A stretch of 64,000 nt of DNA from an uncultured Lachnospiraceae bacterium (GCA_900315945.1 ONAZ01000003.1:209097-273096); one strand, 5' to 3'; shown: positions 54,200-63,931, counted from the first letter of the stretch. Made by a program: numbers and translations. Notes: generated by a model from the sequence alone, not told the origin.

Positions 54200-56569
54200 T
54201 TATAACATATTTTCACTCCAAAAATCTTCTAAATATGACTGAACTTTATCAATATATGTGGTTTTATAATCATTCCACTCTCTAGGAAACAAACTCCTAT
54301 TATTAGAGTATAAAAACCTATAATCTAGTAGAAGAATAATCCCCCTATCATCAATGGTTCTTATAACTCGGCCTGCAGCCTGGCAGACCTTATTCATTCC
54401 TGGATACCTATATGCATAATCAAATCCATTTCTTCCATTTTTCTCAAAATGTTCTAGAAGCATATCACTCTCAAAATTAGTCTGTGGAAGTCCTGTTCCA
54501 ATTATAATTGCACCAATAAGTTTGTCATTAACAAGGTCAATACCTTCAGAAAAAATCCCTCCAAGTACACAAAATGCCACGAGAGACTTTCCCCTTTCCA
54601 ATTCAAATTCGCTAATAAAATCTTCTCTATCAGTCTCAGACATTGAGCTTCCTTGAATAATTATGTCTAGATTATATTTTTTATCAAGCATGGAATTGTA
54701 CACATTTTCCATAAAAACATAAGATGGGAAGAAAGCTATATAATTCCCTTTTTTAACACTTGAAGTCTTAATTATATAATCAGCAATTTTACTATACATT
54801 TCTTCAGTTCTCTCTGAATACTTACTTGTAACATCTTCTGAGATAAGAAGAAGGCGCTGTTTGTTCTCAAAAACTGTATTGGCATAAATTGCTGTTGGAT
54901 TATCCTTCTTACATAATAATTCCTTGTAATAATTAATTGGCAACAACGTAGCAGAGAAAAATACAGTAGATACTGCATTATTAAGATATTCCTGCAATCT
55001 TAGAGAAGGGTCCATATTGAATAAATGTATTCTAAAACACCCACTAGAATCAAAATCCGCATAAACTAGGTAATTCTCATCAACATAGTCAAGGGTATTG
55101 ATATAATTATATATATTAAAATAAAACTCTAGTGCCTCATTTTTTCTAGAAATCTTAATCTTTTTATCAAAAAACTTTTCTATATGATTTTTAAGATTAA
55201 TTATTGCTGTATCTAGCCTTCCATGATCTTTAATAATTGTCTGTTTATCGCATGTTTTTCTAAGAGAAAGCATTTCTCTGTTTACTCTGTCAAAATACTT
55301 TATTAAGGTCTTATCATAGGCTCCATACAACTTCTTCATAGCTAGAAAATCTTCTTTAACTATAGTTACTGAATACATATTTCTAGCTCTATCTACAAGG
55401 TTATGTGCTTCATCTACAAGGAAAATGTTATTTTTATCAGTAATACTTTGAATAATACAGGCATTAGGATCAAATATATAATTATAATCACACACAATCT
55501 CATCAGAGAATCTAGTAAGTTCTAGTGAAAGCCTATAAGGACAAACCATATTTTCCTGAGAATATTTACAAATTATATCACGATTAAATAAATCTTCTTC
55601 GCATATTATGCTGTAAATTGCATCATTAATCCTATCGTAATGCCCCTTCGCATACTCACAATGTGTTGCATCACATTGTCTCTCCTCTAATGGACAAATC
55701 TTATCTCTTGCTGTTATTTCTAGCATCTTAAGTCTGTGTCCCTCTTCTGAGAGCTTGTTAAATGTGTCTTTTGCAACTTTTTTGGTTATTGTTTTTGCTG
55801 TAACATAGAATATTTTAGATAAGCCAAAATCATTCATAGCCTTAAGAGATGGATATATTGTACTAATGGTCTTACCAACACCTGTGGGAGCCTGTATAAA
55901 CAAGAGCTTCTCATCCCGAATATAATTGTATACCATCCCCATAATGGACTTCTGACCTTTTCTATATTCAAAAGGAAATGTCATATTCTCTATTGATTCT
56001 TTCCTTGTAATACTCCATTTGTAAATATAATCGCTAAAGGGCTTATACTTATCCATGATATCTAAGAAATACTCTTCTAAATCCTCATAAGTATAATATT
56101 CTGTAAACTTCTTTATCTCACGAGAATCTAAATTACCATATGTAATCTGTATATCCATCCCCAGAAGATTATTATTATAAGCACAAAAAAAGCCATAGCA
56201 TATGGCCTGAGCAACATGTACCATAGCTGGCTCTTTAATCTTGGAAATATCCCTATTAGTGCCTTTAATCTCATCAATCATAATTGGCACTTCATCATTA
56301 TTATAGATAATTCCATCGGCCCGTCCATCAATAAGCAAATCATATTCATCATAAGTCATTAAATGATTAATTGGAACTTCCGTATGATATTCAGATGGCA
56401 TACCCTTCTGAATCCATCTGTGAAGTTTTATTCCTTCCTGCATTGACTTAAGAGAATCCCTTATCTCGCTTGATTCTTCAATGTCTCCGCTTCTAAGAAT
56501 AAATTCAACTAATTCACGAACCGATATATGAAGTTGTGTCTTTTCATAGCATGTTATAGGTTCATTCAC
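54200..56569 (-). CDS. RecB-like nuclease fused to XPD/DinG-type Fe-S helicase
   Basis: The 789-residue protein has an N-terminal PD-(D/E)XK nuclease-like region (LLIDGRADGII, IDEIKG, then QAICYGFF, the Cas4/RecB pattern). A superfamily-2 helicase follows with Walker A APTGVGKT, DEAH box VDEAHN, and four cysteines between motifs Ia and II (CPLEERQCDATHC and VCPYRL) suited to an Fe-S cluster. The C-terminal half has QAAGRVIRT. It probably takes part in DNA repair or replication-fork rescue, but the precise role is unknown. The start is a GTG at 56569; the nearby ATG is out of frame. It lies between metF and purL in one transcript. Confidence 0.92.
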   Translation of the reverse strand: MNEPITCYEKTQLHISVRELVEFILRSGDIEESSEIRDSLKSMQEGIKLHRWIQKGMPSEYHTEVPINHLMTYDEYDLLIDGRADGIIYNNDEVPIMIDEIKGTNRDISKIKEPAMVHVAQAICYGFFCAYNNNLLGMDIQITYGNLDSREIKKFTEYYTYEDLEEYFLDIMDKYKPFSDYIYKWSITRKESIENMTFPFEYRKGQKSIMGMVYNYIRDEKLLFIQAPTGVGKTISTIYPSLKAMNDFGLSKIFYVTAKTITKKVAKDTFNKLSEEGHRLKMLEITARDKICPLEERQCDATHCEYAKGHYDRINDAIYSIICEEDLFNRDIICKYSQENMVCPYRLSLELTRFSDEIVCDYNYIFDPNACIIQSITDKNNIFLVDEAHNLVDRARNMYSVTIVKEDFLAMKKLYGAYDKTLIKYFDRVNREMLSLRKTCDKQTIIKDHGRLDTAIINLKNHIEKFFDKKIKISRKNEALEFYFNIYNYINTLDYVDENYLVYADFDSSGCFRIHLFNMDPSLRLQEYLNNAVSTVFFSATLLPINYYKELLCKKDNPTAIYANTVFENKQRLLLISEDVTSKYSERTEEMYSKIADYIIKTSSVKKGNYIAFFPSYVFMENVYNSMLDKKYNLDIIIQGSSMSETDREDFISEFELERGKSLVAFCVLGGIFSEGIDLVNDKLIGAIIIGTGLPQTNFESDMLLEHFEKNGRNGFDYAYRYPGMNKVCQAAGRVIRTIDDRGIILLLDYRFLYSNNRSLFPREWNDYKTTYIDKVQSYLEDFWSENML

Positions 56570-56582
56570 TTTATTACCTACA

Positions 56583-57449
56583 TCAAATAATATTAACTAT
56601 ACTATTACATAATTTCCTTGCAACACTTGGATTATTCATAATATACAGATGTACTCCGTCACAACCATGTGCAAGTAAATCAATTATTTGAGAAGTTGCA
56701 AATGCCATTCCTGCATCAAGCATTGCTTCTTTGTTATCACCGTATTTCTCAAGGATAGTTTCTGTATTATCAGGAAGTGTTGCGCCACACAAATCTACCA
56801 TTCTTCTAATCTGCTTAGCATTAATAGCTGGCATAATTCCCGGTGTTATTGGAACATCAATACCTGCCATACGACAATGCATCACATAATCATAAAAATA
56901 CTGATTGTTAAAGAAAAGTTGAGACAATAACACATCTGCACCAGCCTCTACTTTAGCCTTGGCATATCTAATCTCGTCAACACTATTGGCTGTTTCTGGA
57001 TGGTTCTCCGGATAACAACCACCAGCAATGCAGAATCTATCTCCTGTTGTAGCTTTAATATACTCTATAAGCTTTGCAGCATAAGGAAAATCATTCTTAG
57101 CAGGAACATTAGGATTAATATCTCCTCTAAGTGCCAAAATATTATCTACACCTACATCACATAAAGCTTTAACAAAATAATCTATCTCTTGTACATCATA
57201 ATAAAGCCCAGTAAGATGAACTACAGGCTCTATCTTATATTCTTCTTTAATTTTCTTAGCAATATCAATTGTCTTATTGTTATTACTTGTACCACCTGCA
57301 CCAAATGTAACAGATATATAATCTGGTTTTAACATTGCAAGTTCAGACAAAGTCGCATCAATATTAGCTAATTCTTCATCTCTCTTAGGTGGAAAAATTT
57401 CAAACGATATTACTGATTCTTTATTCTTATATATCTCAGATAACTTCAT
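56583..57449 (-). CDS. metF: 5,10-methylenetetrahydrofolate reductase
   Basis: It makes 5-methyl-THF for MetH. The 288-residue (beta/alpha)8 flavoprotein shows SFEIFPPKRDEE near the N-terminus, VTFGAGG near residue 50, ALRGD near 105, and a QLFFNNQYFYDYV segment, all typical of bacterial MetF. It lies 9 bp after hypA and 13 bp before the helicase gene. How it receives electrons in this anaerobe (NADH directly or through a partner) cannot be told from its sequence. Confidence 0.95.
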   Translation of the reverse strand: MKLSEIYKNKESVISFEIFPPKRDEELANIDATLSELAMLKPDYISVTFGAGGTSNNNKTIDIAKKIKEEYKIEPVVHLTGLYYDVQEIDYFVKALCDVGVDNILALRGDINPNVPAKNDFPYAAKLIEYIKATTGDRFCIAGGCYPENHPETANSVDEIRYAKAKVEAGADVLLSQLFFNNQYFYDYVMHCRMAGIDVPITPGIMPAINAKQIRRMVDLCGATLPDNTETILEKYGDNKEAMLDAGMAFATSQIIDLLAHGCDGVHLYIMNNPSVARKLCNSIVNII

Positions 57450-57458
57450 AACATTCCC

Positions 57459-57902
57459 TTACTCTATTGGAGCACTAATATCTAGTCCATTGTGATCATT
57501 CTCTTCTACATTATAATCACCAGAAGGTTCATTAGCATCACCTTCACCTTGTCCGCAATCCATAACAGTAATATCCTTGATATTAACATCTCTTCCTCTC
57601 AGAAGATATGTGTTCTCACTACCACAATGAGGACAAATCTTAGCATACTTCACTGTAGGATACTCCTGTCTACAGTCTTCACAGAATGTAACAGCTTCCA
57701 TTGTCTCAATGTTAAGGGTCGCTCCAACCATAAGAGGTTCCTTCTTACAAGCCCACTCCCAACAATCTGTTAGGTATTCTGGAATTACACCAGACACTTC
57801 TCCAAGTTCAATTGTAACACTAGCCACTTTAGACACTTTATTCTCAGCAGCCACTGCTTTTACGTCACGTATTATGTAAAATACTACACCTAATTCATGC
57901 AT
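57459..57902 (-). CDS. hypA: HypA-family metallochaperone
   Basis: The 147-residue protein starts MHELG, the conserved nickel-binding N-terminus. It has the zinc motif CEDCRQEYPTVKYAKICPHCG (two Cys pairs) and a longer than usual acidic tail ending in a Glu/Asn/Asp-rich stretch. HypA delivers nickel to [NiFe] hydrogenase or urease. None of hypB, hypC-F or hydrogenase genes is seen in the window, so it looks like an orphan. The frame extends nine codons upstream, but MHELG must be exposed, so I start at 57902. Confidence 0.92.
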   Translation of the reverse strand: MHELGVVFYIIRDVKAVAAENKVSKVASVTIELGEVSGVIPEYLTDCWEWACKKEPLMVGATLNIETMEAVTFCEDCRQEYPTVKYAKICPHCGSENTYLLRGRDVNIKDITVMDCGQGEGDANEPSGDYNVEENDHNGLDISAPIE

Positions 57903-57937
57903 TTTATATACCTTTTTTCCTATCTTCAATTTACAAT

Positions 57938-57970
57938 AAACTACAGGCGAAAAAATCTCGCCTGTAGTTT
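57938..57970. terminator. Symmetrical hairpin between the Fe-S/FAD gene and hypA
   Basis: AAACTACAGGCGA and TCGCCTGTAGTTT form a perfect 13-bp stem with a 7-nt loop. The T run on the minus strand is weak (ATTG after TTT), so termination may be partial. Confidence 0.6.
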
Positions 57971-58061
57971 AGTAAGTTTTACAAGGACATTCTATTTGTC
58001 TTATTCGATAAAATACGAATCTTTTGTAACAATAAATCCTTTATAACAAAAGTAATAGCAA

Positions 58062-60950
58062 TTAGTACTTGCGATAATACTTTTCTGCTGGTACAAAGTA
58101 ATGGTCTTCTAGATCTTCTTTAACAATCATAGCAGCCTCATCACTTGTTCCTATAATCTTACCTGCTCTCTTAAGCTCATATGGAATCATCTTCTTGAAC
58201 TTATCTTCTGCAACAACCATATTAGATGCATCTGGAAGTACACGATGTAAGTGAATTGCGTCGAATTCACATTTAGTTGTACATACACCACATCCTATAC
58301 ACTTGTTAGTATCAACAACGTTACGTCCACATTTAAGACAACGAGCTGTCTCTGTCTTAACCTGCTCTTCTGTAAGTGTTAGATGATTCTCTTCAAATGA
58401 CTTAGCATCTAAAGATGTATCTACTCCATTATCTTGTCTCATAGCATTATCATAGCCTTCTACAAGGATATCATCCTTATTAATCTCGATAAATTCATTT
58501 CTATTACGTCCGATTGTCATATGACCATTTTGAACATATCTATGAAGTGATTCTGAAGCAAACTGTCCAGCTGCAATAGCGTCAATTGCGAACTTAGGAC
58601 CTGTCATAACATCACCACCGATAAATAAATCAGGTGCGCCCTTAACTTGATATGTTAATCCATCTGCCTGTAAAGCAGGACCTTGGAATTCAACATTCTC
58701 ATCCTTAAGTAAGTCACCCCATACAGAAGCCTGACCTACAGCAAAGATTACACGCTCGCAATCAATTGTAATTGTATCATTCTCATCATATTTTGGAGAG
58801 AATTTCTTTCTTCCATCAACTTCTTCAAATACTGACAAGCATTTCTTGAATACAATTCCTTTAACCTTGCCACCTTCAACGAGAACTTCTTTAGGTCCCC
58901 ATCCACACTTAATTGTAACTCCGTCTTCACCAGCTTCTCTTACTTCTTCATCTGATGCAGGCATCTCTGCTTCTGACTCAAGACAAAGTTGTGTAACTTC
59001 TGAAGCGCCATTTCTTGCAGATACTCTTGAAGCATCAATAGCAACATTTCCACCACCAACAACAACTACTCTACCATCAAATGGTTTACCACCGCAGTTA
59101 GCTTCATGTAGGTAATCAATTGCTGTAAATGTCTCTTCAGCATCATCTCCAGGTACACCAGGACGACGACCTGTTGAACAACCAATAGCAATGTAAAATG
59201 CCTTATAACCCTGTTCTCTTAATTCATTAAGGGATACGTCTTTACCAACTTCTACGCCAGTCTTAACTTCAACTCCCATTTCCTTCATAACATCAATCTC
59301 AGCCTTGATTACATCTTTACCAAGTTTGTATGAAGGAATACCATATCTAAGCATACCACCTGCTTCTTCATTCTTCTCGAATACAGTTGGCTTATATCCT
59401 CTCTCTGCAAGATAGAATGCACATGACATACCAGCAGGACCACCACCGATAATAGCAATCTTCTCATCCCATCCAGTCTTAGTAGATGAAGCTACAACCT
59501 TCTTAGGAATATATCTTGTTGCTGCTCTAAGATCTCTCTCTGCAAGGAACTTCTTAACTGCATCAATAGAAACAGCCTTATCAATTGTTCCTCTTGTACA
59601 AGCATCTTCACAACGTTTGTTACAAATACGTCCACATACAGCAGGGAATGGATTCTTCTTCTTAATTAGAGCAAGAGCCTTATCATACTCTCCTCTTCTT
59701 GCCATATCAAGGTAACCTTGAACAGCAATATGAGCAGGACAAGCTGTCTTACAAGGAGCTGTACCTGTATCATGACAGTTAATTCTATTATTGTCACGAT
59801 AGTTCTCATCATATTTATATTTGCCCCATTTATGGTTATCTGGAAGTTCAACCATAGGATATTTAACCTTAGTTCCATCCTTCTTATCAAGCTTCTGACC
59901 AAGCTTACAAGCACCAGATGGGCAATATTCTACACATCGTCCGCAGGCAACACACTTCTCATTCTCAACCTTAGCAACATAAGCAGATCTACTCATGTTA
60001 GGAGTATTGAATAATTGTGAAGTACGAAGAGCGTTACAAATATTAACATTACAGTTACATATACCAAAGATCTTGTTCTCACCGTCGATATTAGTAATCT
60101 GATGAACAAATCCGTTCTCTTCACCTCTACGAAGAATCTCAAGTGCTTCTTCTACTGTAATATCGTGACCTTTGTTAGTTTCACGACAATAATCAGCAAA
60201 ATCACCAACACCGATACACCATGACCAGTCATCATCAGCACATCCTTCACCAATAGCCTTACGAGAAGCTCTACATGAACAACGACCAACACCAATGTGT
60301 CCTTCATATTTCTTAAGCCAATATGATAATTTCTCAACATCAACTGACTCATTCTCCATTGTTATTTCTTTCTCAACAGGAATAACATGCATTCCGATAC
60401 CAGCGCCACCAAGTGGAACCATATGAGTTACACCATCAAGTGGAAGGAATGTCATTCTCTCAAAGAAAGATGCAACAGCTGGGTGATCTTCCAATCTTGG
60501 ATTAGAACCGTCAGGAAGCTCTTCCATATTAAATAATTCAGCTGAACCAGGTACAAACATAGGAAGAATATATCTTCTCTCTGATGGAGGTGCTGTACGT
60601 CCATTATGATCATAGTGATATCCATAATCATACTCAAGAAGACCAATGTAGCACATCTCATCAAGAATCTTCTGGAATCCGTCGCGTCCTACTTCTGCCA
60701 CCTTCTCCTTATTCCTATTAACTAGTTCATCAAAGGTATAAGGTGTTCTCTTATCCATAGATAACCCAATTTCAGCCATCTCTTCTGTAATAATTTCTGC
60801 TAGTCCCCAATACTCAGGATCATCTGCAGTAACTCCGCCGATCATATGACCCGCAACGTCTGTAATTTTCTTACCTAGCTTAATAATTTTCTGGCTAGGA
60901 TTTTTGTCCCCCATGTGTGGCGGGATGACATGTTTGCTCATCTCTGGCAT
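58062..60950 (-). CDS. Large multi-cluster Fe-S / FAD oxidoreductase with GltD-like module
   Basis: The 962-residue protein has an N-terminal ~320 residues with many cysteines (CSC at 224-226, C237, C245, C255, CNC at 298-300, C305). A ferredoxin set follows at C333/336/339/343, then a glutamate-synthase-small-subunit-like module from about 390 with Fe-S cysteines (C400, C404, C439, C443, C447) and an FAD motif AIIGGGPAGMSC near 500. A second nucleotide motif VVVGGGNVAIDASR comes next, and a C-terminal ferredoxin set (CIGCGVCTTKC) near 900. It probably moves electrons between NAD(P)H and ferredoxin or an unknown substrate. It has its own promoter. I do not know its physiological reaction. Confidence 0.88.
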   Translation of the reverse strand: MPEMSKHVIPPHMGDKNPSQKIIKLGKKITDVAGHMIGGVTADDPEYWGLAEIITEEMAEIGLSMDKRTPYTFDELVNRNKEKVAEVGRDGFQKILDEMCYIGLLEYDYGYHYDHNGRTAPPSERRYILPMFVPGSAELFNMEELPDGSNPRLEDHPAVASFFERMTFLPLDGVTHMVPLGGAGIGMHVIPVEKEITMENESVDVEKLSYWLKKYEGHIGVGRCSCRASRKAIGEGCADDDWSWCIGVGDFADYCRETNKGHDITVEEALEILRRGEENGFVHQITNIDGENKIFGICNCNVNICNALRTSQLFNTPNMSRSAYVAKVENEKCVACGRCVEYCPSGACKLGQKLDKKDGTKVKYPMVELPDNHKWGKYKYDENYRDNNRINCHDTGTAPCKTACPAHIAVQGYLDMARRGEYDKALALIKKKNPFPAVCGRICNKRCEDACTRGTIDKAVSIDAVKKFLAERDLRAATRYIPKKVVASSTKTGWDEKIAIIGGGPAGMSCAFYLAERGYKPTVFEKNEEAGGMLRYGIPSYKLGKDVIKAEIDVMKEMGVEVKTGVEVGKDVSLNELREQGYKAFYIAIGCSTGRRPGVPGDDAEETFTAIDYLHEANCGGKPFDGRVVVVGGGNVAIDASRVSARNGASEVTQLCLESEAEMPASDEEVREAGEDGVTIKCGWGPKEVLVEGGKVKGIVFKKCLSVFEEVDGRKKFSPKYDENDTITIDCERVIFAVGQASVWGDLLKDENVEFQGPALQADGLTYQVKGAPDLFIGGDVMTGPKFAIDAIAAGQFASESLHRYVQNGHMTIGRNRNEFIEINKDDILVEGYDNAMRQDNGVDTSLDAKSFEENHLTLTEEQVKTETARCLKCGRNVVDTNKCIGCGVCTTKCEFDAIHLHRVLPDASNMVVAEDKFKKMIPYELKRAGKIIGTSDEAAMIVKEDLEDHYFVPAEKYYRKY

Positions 60951-61001
60951 AATACATTCTCCTTTATTAACTTTTAATTTGCTATAAAACGCCTACTTGT
61001 T

Positions 61002-61030
61002 ATTATATAGTATAATTGTTAATTATTCAA
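61002..61030 (-). promoter_or_regulatory. Sigma-70-type promoter of the Fe-S/FAD gene
   Basis: TTGAAT and TATAAT are separated by 17 bases on the minus strand, about 50 bases before the start. Confidence 0.75.
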
Positions 61031-61082
61031 CGATTATCCCCCTATTTTTTATGCAAATTTTATGAATAAAACGAACCGCAAA

Positions 61083-61135
61083 AAAATAAAATGCACCTTA
61101 AATCATCAGTCAATTTCTGATGCTTAAGGTGCATT
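61083..61135 (-). terminator. Intrinsic terminator after the BI-1 gene
   Basis: AATGCACCTTAAGCATCAG pairs with CTGATGATTTAAGGTGCATT (arms in 61091-61135, one bulge), followed by a T-rich tract on the minus strand. Confidence 0.85.
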
Positions 61136-61138
61136 ATA

Positions 61139-61852
61139 TTAGTCTCTACCAAATATTCTTAGAAGAGCCAAGAATAAGTTAGCAATATCCAAATATATAT
61201 CTAGGGCGCAATCTACTGCATTATCAATGCTTTTAGCAAATTGTTGAGACCTATAGAAATCATAACCTATATAAAAGCTAAATAGTACTGCAACAAGAAG
61301 AGAGTAAATATATCCTAGTCCAGCTACAAAAATAGATACGATTCCTACAATTGCAACTGCAATTAAAGATATAAATAACACCTTGCCAATTTTCTCAAAG
61401 AACTTTGGAAATGCAATAGCCGCAAGGGTCATTATAAGAGTTATTGCCACCGTATATATAAATGCCATTTGTACAGGTCTTGAACTTATTCCACCATATG
61501 CCTCAACACATATCGAAATAACAAGCCCTAGTGGCAAACATACTAAATTGTAACCAAGAAAACTCACAAACGCATTATTAGATTTTCTCGAAATAGCAAT
61601 ACCTGCAATACTAAGCACAATATACCCAATTAGAATAACTATAGGATTTAATCCCATAGCAACAATATCATCCCCAAAATTACATAATATCGCATTAGCA
61701 ATTAGTCCATATAGAACAACTCCACCCATAACAAGATTATATGTTCTTGTGCTTACTATTTTATCTTCTGAAACAACTTTCTTTAATCTCTCTGCGCGGG
61801 CGGAACCTAGAATTCCTCCTTTATTTGCAAAGCCGTTATTTTTCTCATTCAT
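61139..61852 (-). CDS. Bax-inhibitor-1/YccA-family membrane protein
   Basis: The 237-residue protein has about seven membrane segments and the family ending YDFYRSQQFAKSIDNAVDCALDIYLDIANLFL, matching BI-1/YccA C-termini (the ALDIYLDIANLF run is diagnostic). Bacterial members are proposed calcium-leak channels or regulators of FtsH; the function here is unknown. An in-frame extension of 16 codons exists, but AGGAGG places the start at the ATG at 61852. It is flanked by a terminator and probably monocistronic. Confidence 0.9.
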   Translation of the reverse strand: MNEKNNGFANKGGILGSARAERLKKVVSEDKIVSTRTYNLVMGGVVLYGLIANAILCNFGDDIVAMGLNPIVILIGYIVLSIAGIAISRKSNNAFVSFLGYNLVCLPLGLVISICVEAYGGISSRPVQMAFIYTVAITLIMTLAAIAFPKFFEKIGKVLFISLIAVAIVGIVSIFVAGLGYIYSLLVAVLFSFYIGYDFYRSQQFAKSIDNAVDCALDIYLDIANLFLALLRIFGRD

Positions 61853-61991
61853 CACAAGTCCTCCTTTTATGTATGAATACACATCAATATTATTATACAA
61901 TAATATGCCTATAATATCTCGAAATATTTTGATTTCTTGCTAACTTTAGCAAAAAAATAAAATCATTTATATTGTCTGCCTTCGCATTTGT

Positions 61992-63203
61992 CTAAAGCAC
62001 AATCTCTGTACCACCAAAGTCTTCTTTTGATTTAGAATAAACTAGTATCTGGTCATTGGCCTTAATCAAAGTATCGCCATGAGGAATAATCATCTTATGC
62101 TTACGGCTAATAGATACAATCGTTGTAAGTCTAGATATATCTAAATCTTTCACTTGCTGCCCCACCCAAGGATGCTCATCATCAATTATAATTTCATTAA
62201 GCTTAACTCCAAGTTCGTCCACATATGATTCGGCACCAAGAAGCAGTTTGTCCCCCTTCTTAATAAGTGTATTGCCATCCGGAACTATTGTATTATTATT
62301 TCTAAGAATCAATATTACAACAAGACCTTGAGGAACATTTGCCTCCTTAACCATTAGATTTTCCCAATTATGTCCCTGGGTTATTCTTATTGTCACAAAT
62401 TGAACAGCAACTTCCTTGGCAAACATATCATTATTCTTCATCTTAGTATACTGTTCCACAAATCCAGCACTAATAATACCAGTAGGAATAGCAACAACAC
62501 CAACCCCAAGAAACGCAATAATGATAGCCATTATCTGTCCCATTATTGTAACAGGATATATGTCACCATATCCCACAGTAAGAAGCGTTGATACTGCCCA
62601 CCATATACCAGAGAAGGCATTCTTAAATACTGTAGGCTGAGCTTCGTTCTCCGCTGCATATATCCCCAGTGAAGAAGCAAGCATCAGAATAATAATTATA
62701 AACACAGACGAAATTATCTGGTTCTTCTTATCAAGCAATACATTCTTAATTACGTTAAATGAATCGTATCTCGAATTAATCCTAAATAAGTGGAATATTC
62801 TCACAACCCTAAGCATTCTAAATACGACGAATCCTGACAGGAAGAAGAATGGCAGAATTGTTAATAAATCAATAATTCCATCAAATGATATTAAGAATCT
62901 TCCTATTGCTCTGATTCGAGATACATTAGGATACAACAAATCCGCTGTCCATATTCTTAGGATATATTCTCCAATAAATATTGTTACAGTTACAACCTCA
63001 ACCCAATAGAATATCTCGAAATATGCTTGTAATTCTGAGAATGTCTCAAGAAACATTACAAGTATATTAGAGATAATAACAACTGCAATAAATATATCAA
63101 AGAATCTGCTAATAAAGTCAGATTTATTACCTATCTGTATTATGTCAAATATTCTTTTTTTTATTTTTAGATACTTGTTATCCTGTTGATTATCACTGCT
63201 CAT
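61992..63203 (-). CDS. Voltage-gated-type potassium channel with TrkA-C domains
   Basis: The protein of about 403 residues has six membrane segments with a charged S4-like helix (FRMLRVVRIFHLFRINSR) and the potassium selectivity filter TVGYGD in the pore loop. The cytoplasmic tail has two TrkA-C/RCK-C-like domains (VILILRNNNTIVPDGNTLIKKGD and the repeat IPHGDTLIKANDQI), which in this family bind regulatory ligands such as nucleotides. The start is uncertain: the ATG at 63203 overlaps the preceding gene by 11 bases, a GTG at 63230 by 38. It is probably co-transcribed with the flavin-binding protein gene. Confidence 0.92.
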   Translation of the reverse strand: MSSDNQQDNKYLKIKKRIFDIIQIGNKSDFISRFFDIFIAVVIISNILVMFLETFSELQAYFEIFYWVEVVTVTIFIGEYILRIWTADLLYPNVSRIRAIGRFLISFDGIIDLLTILPFFFLSGFVVFRMLRVVRIFHLFRINSRYDSFNVIKNVLLDKKNQIISSVFIIIILMLASSLGIYAAENEAQPTVFKNAFSGIWWAVSTLLTVGYGDIYPVTIMGQIMAIIIAFLGVGVVAIPTGIISAGFVEQYTKMKNNDMFAKEVAVQFVTIRITQGHNWENLMVKEANVPQGLVVILILRNNNTIVPDGNTLIKKGDKLLLGAESYVDELGVKLNEIIIDDEHPWVGQQVKDLDISRLTTIVSISRKHKMIIPHGDTLIKANDQILVYSKSKEDFGGTEIVL

Positions 63204-63681
63204 CTTGTCTTCTTGGTCTTCTCTTTGCACTTATACTATCCACATCAATTCTCATTACTGATACGATTGATACTAGTCTTTCATCAAACTTAAAATCATC
63301 TTTTCCTGTCTGAGTCTTCATAAGAACTTCAAGTCCATGTATTTTTTCTTGAGGATCCTCAACAATATACACATTTCCAGTTCCCATCAAGCACTCATAT
63401 ATCATTCCATATTGGCATGCAACTTTGCCTTCAAATGATTCAACATTCCTCTCCATGGTAAAGCAACATATACTATTCTCCCTTATAATATCAAGCTTAC
63501 GCCCGGTATTAGCTCCATGAAGATAAATGTAGGTCTTATCTCCTACATAATCAACTCCGTAATTAAGAGGTACAACATAAGGCGCACCCTTATCAACTAG
63601 TCCCAGATGCAAATATTCACATCCTTCTAGTAAATCTTTTATTTCATTTTCATCTGTAATTTCTCGTTCTCTTCTAGTCAT
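63193..63681 (-). CDS. Pyridoxamine 5'-phosphate oxidase-like (NimA-type) flavin-binding protein
   Basis: The 162-residue protein fits the split-barrel family: an N-terminal helix (ENEIKDLLEGCEYLHLGLVDKG), PYVVPLNYGVDYVGDKTYIYLHGA, and GRKLDIIRENSICCF. Members bind FMN or haem, and some (Nim) reduce nitroimidazoles; most are unassigned. The start follows AGGAG. It is the first gene of a two-gene unit with the potassium channel. There is no evidence here for a drug-resistance role. Confidence 0.88.
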   Translation of the reverse strand: MTRREREITDENEIKDLLEGCEYLHLGLVDKGAPYVVPLNYGVDYVGDKTYIYLHGANTGRKLDIIRENSICCFTMERNVESFEGKVACQYGMIYECLMGTGNVYIVEDPQEKIHGLEVLMKTQTGKDDFKFDERLVSIVSVMRIDVDSISAKRRPRRQDEQ

Positions 63682-63764
63682 TACATACTCCTATCACATG
63701 AAAACATCTCTAGCGCACATCAATAGCATTATAACACATTTTATTTTGCAAATATAATACAGAA

Positions 63765-63807
63765 CAAAAAAAGACCGCCACACTAAGTAGTATTAATGCA
63801 ACAGTCT
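63765..63807 (-). terminator. Intrinsic terminator after tRNA-Trp
   Basis: AGACTGTTGCA pairs with TGTGGCGGTCT through several G-U pairs, followed on the minus strand by seven T. It closes the 23S rRNA-tRNA-Trp transcript. Confidence 0.8.
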
Positions 63808-63809
63808 AG

Positions 63810-63880
63810 CAGGGGTGGAAGGAATCGAACCCTCCTCTGGAGTTTTGGAGACTCTTATTCTACCGATGAACTACACCCCT
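63810..63880 (-). tRNA. tRNA-Trp (CCA)
   Basis: The acceptor AGGGGTG/CACCCCT is perfect, the D stem is GTTC/GAAT, the anticodon loop CTCCAAA gives anticodon CCA, the T loop is TTCGATT, and the discriminator is G, as in tRNA-Trp. CCA is not encoded. It lies about 50 bases after the 23S rRNA 3' end, in the same direction. Confidence 0.93.
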
Positions 63881-63931
63881 ATAAGTGTTATATATTATAC
63901 ACTCAAAATTTCATATAGTAAAGTAAAGGAT

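Noticed and set aside
57459..57902. Hydrogenase maturation operon
   Set aside because: Only hypA is present; no hypB-F or hydrogenase genes flank it.
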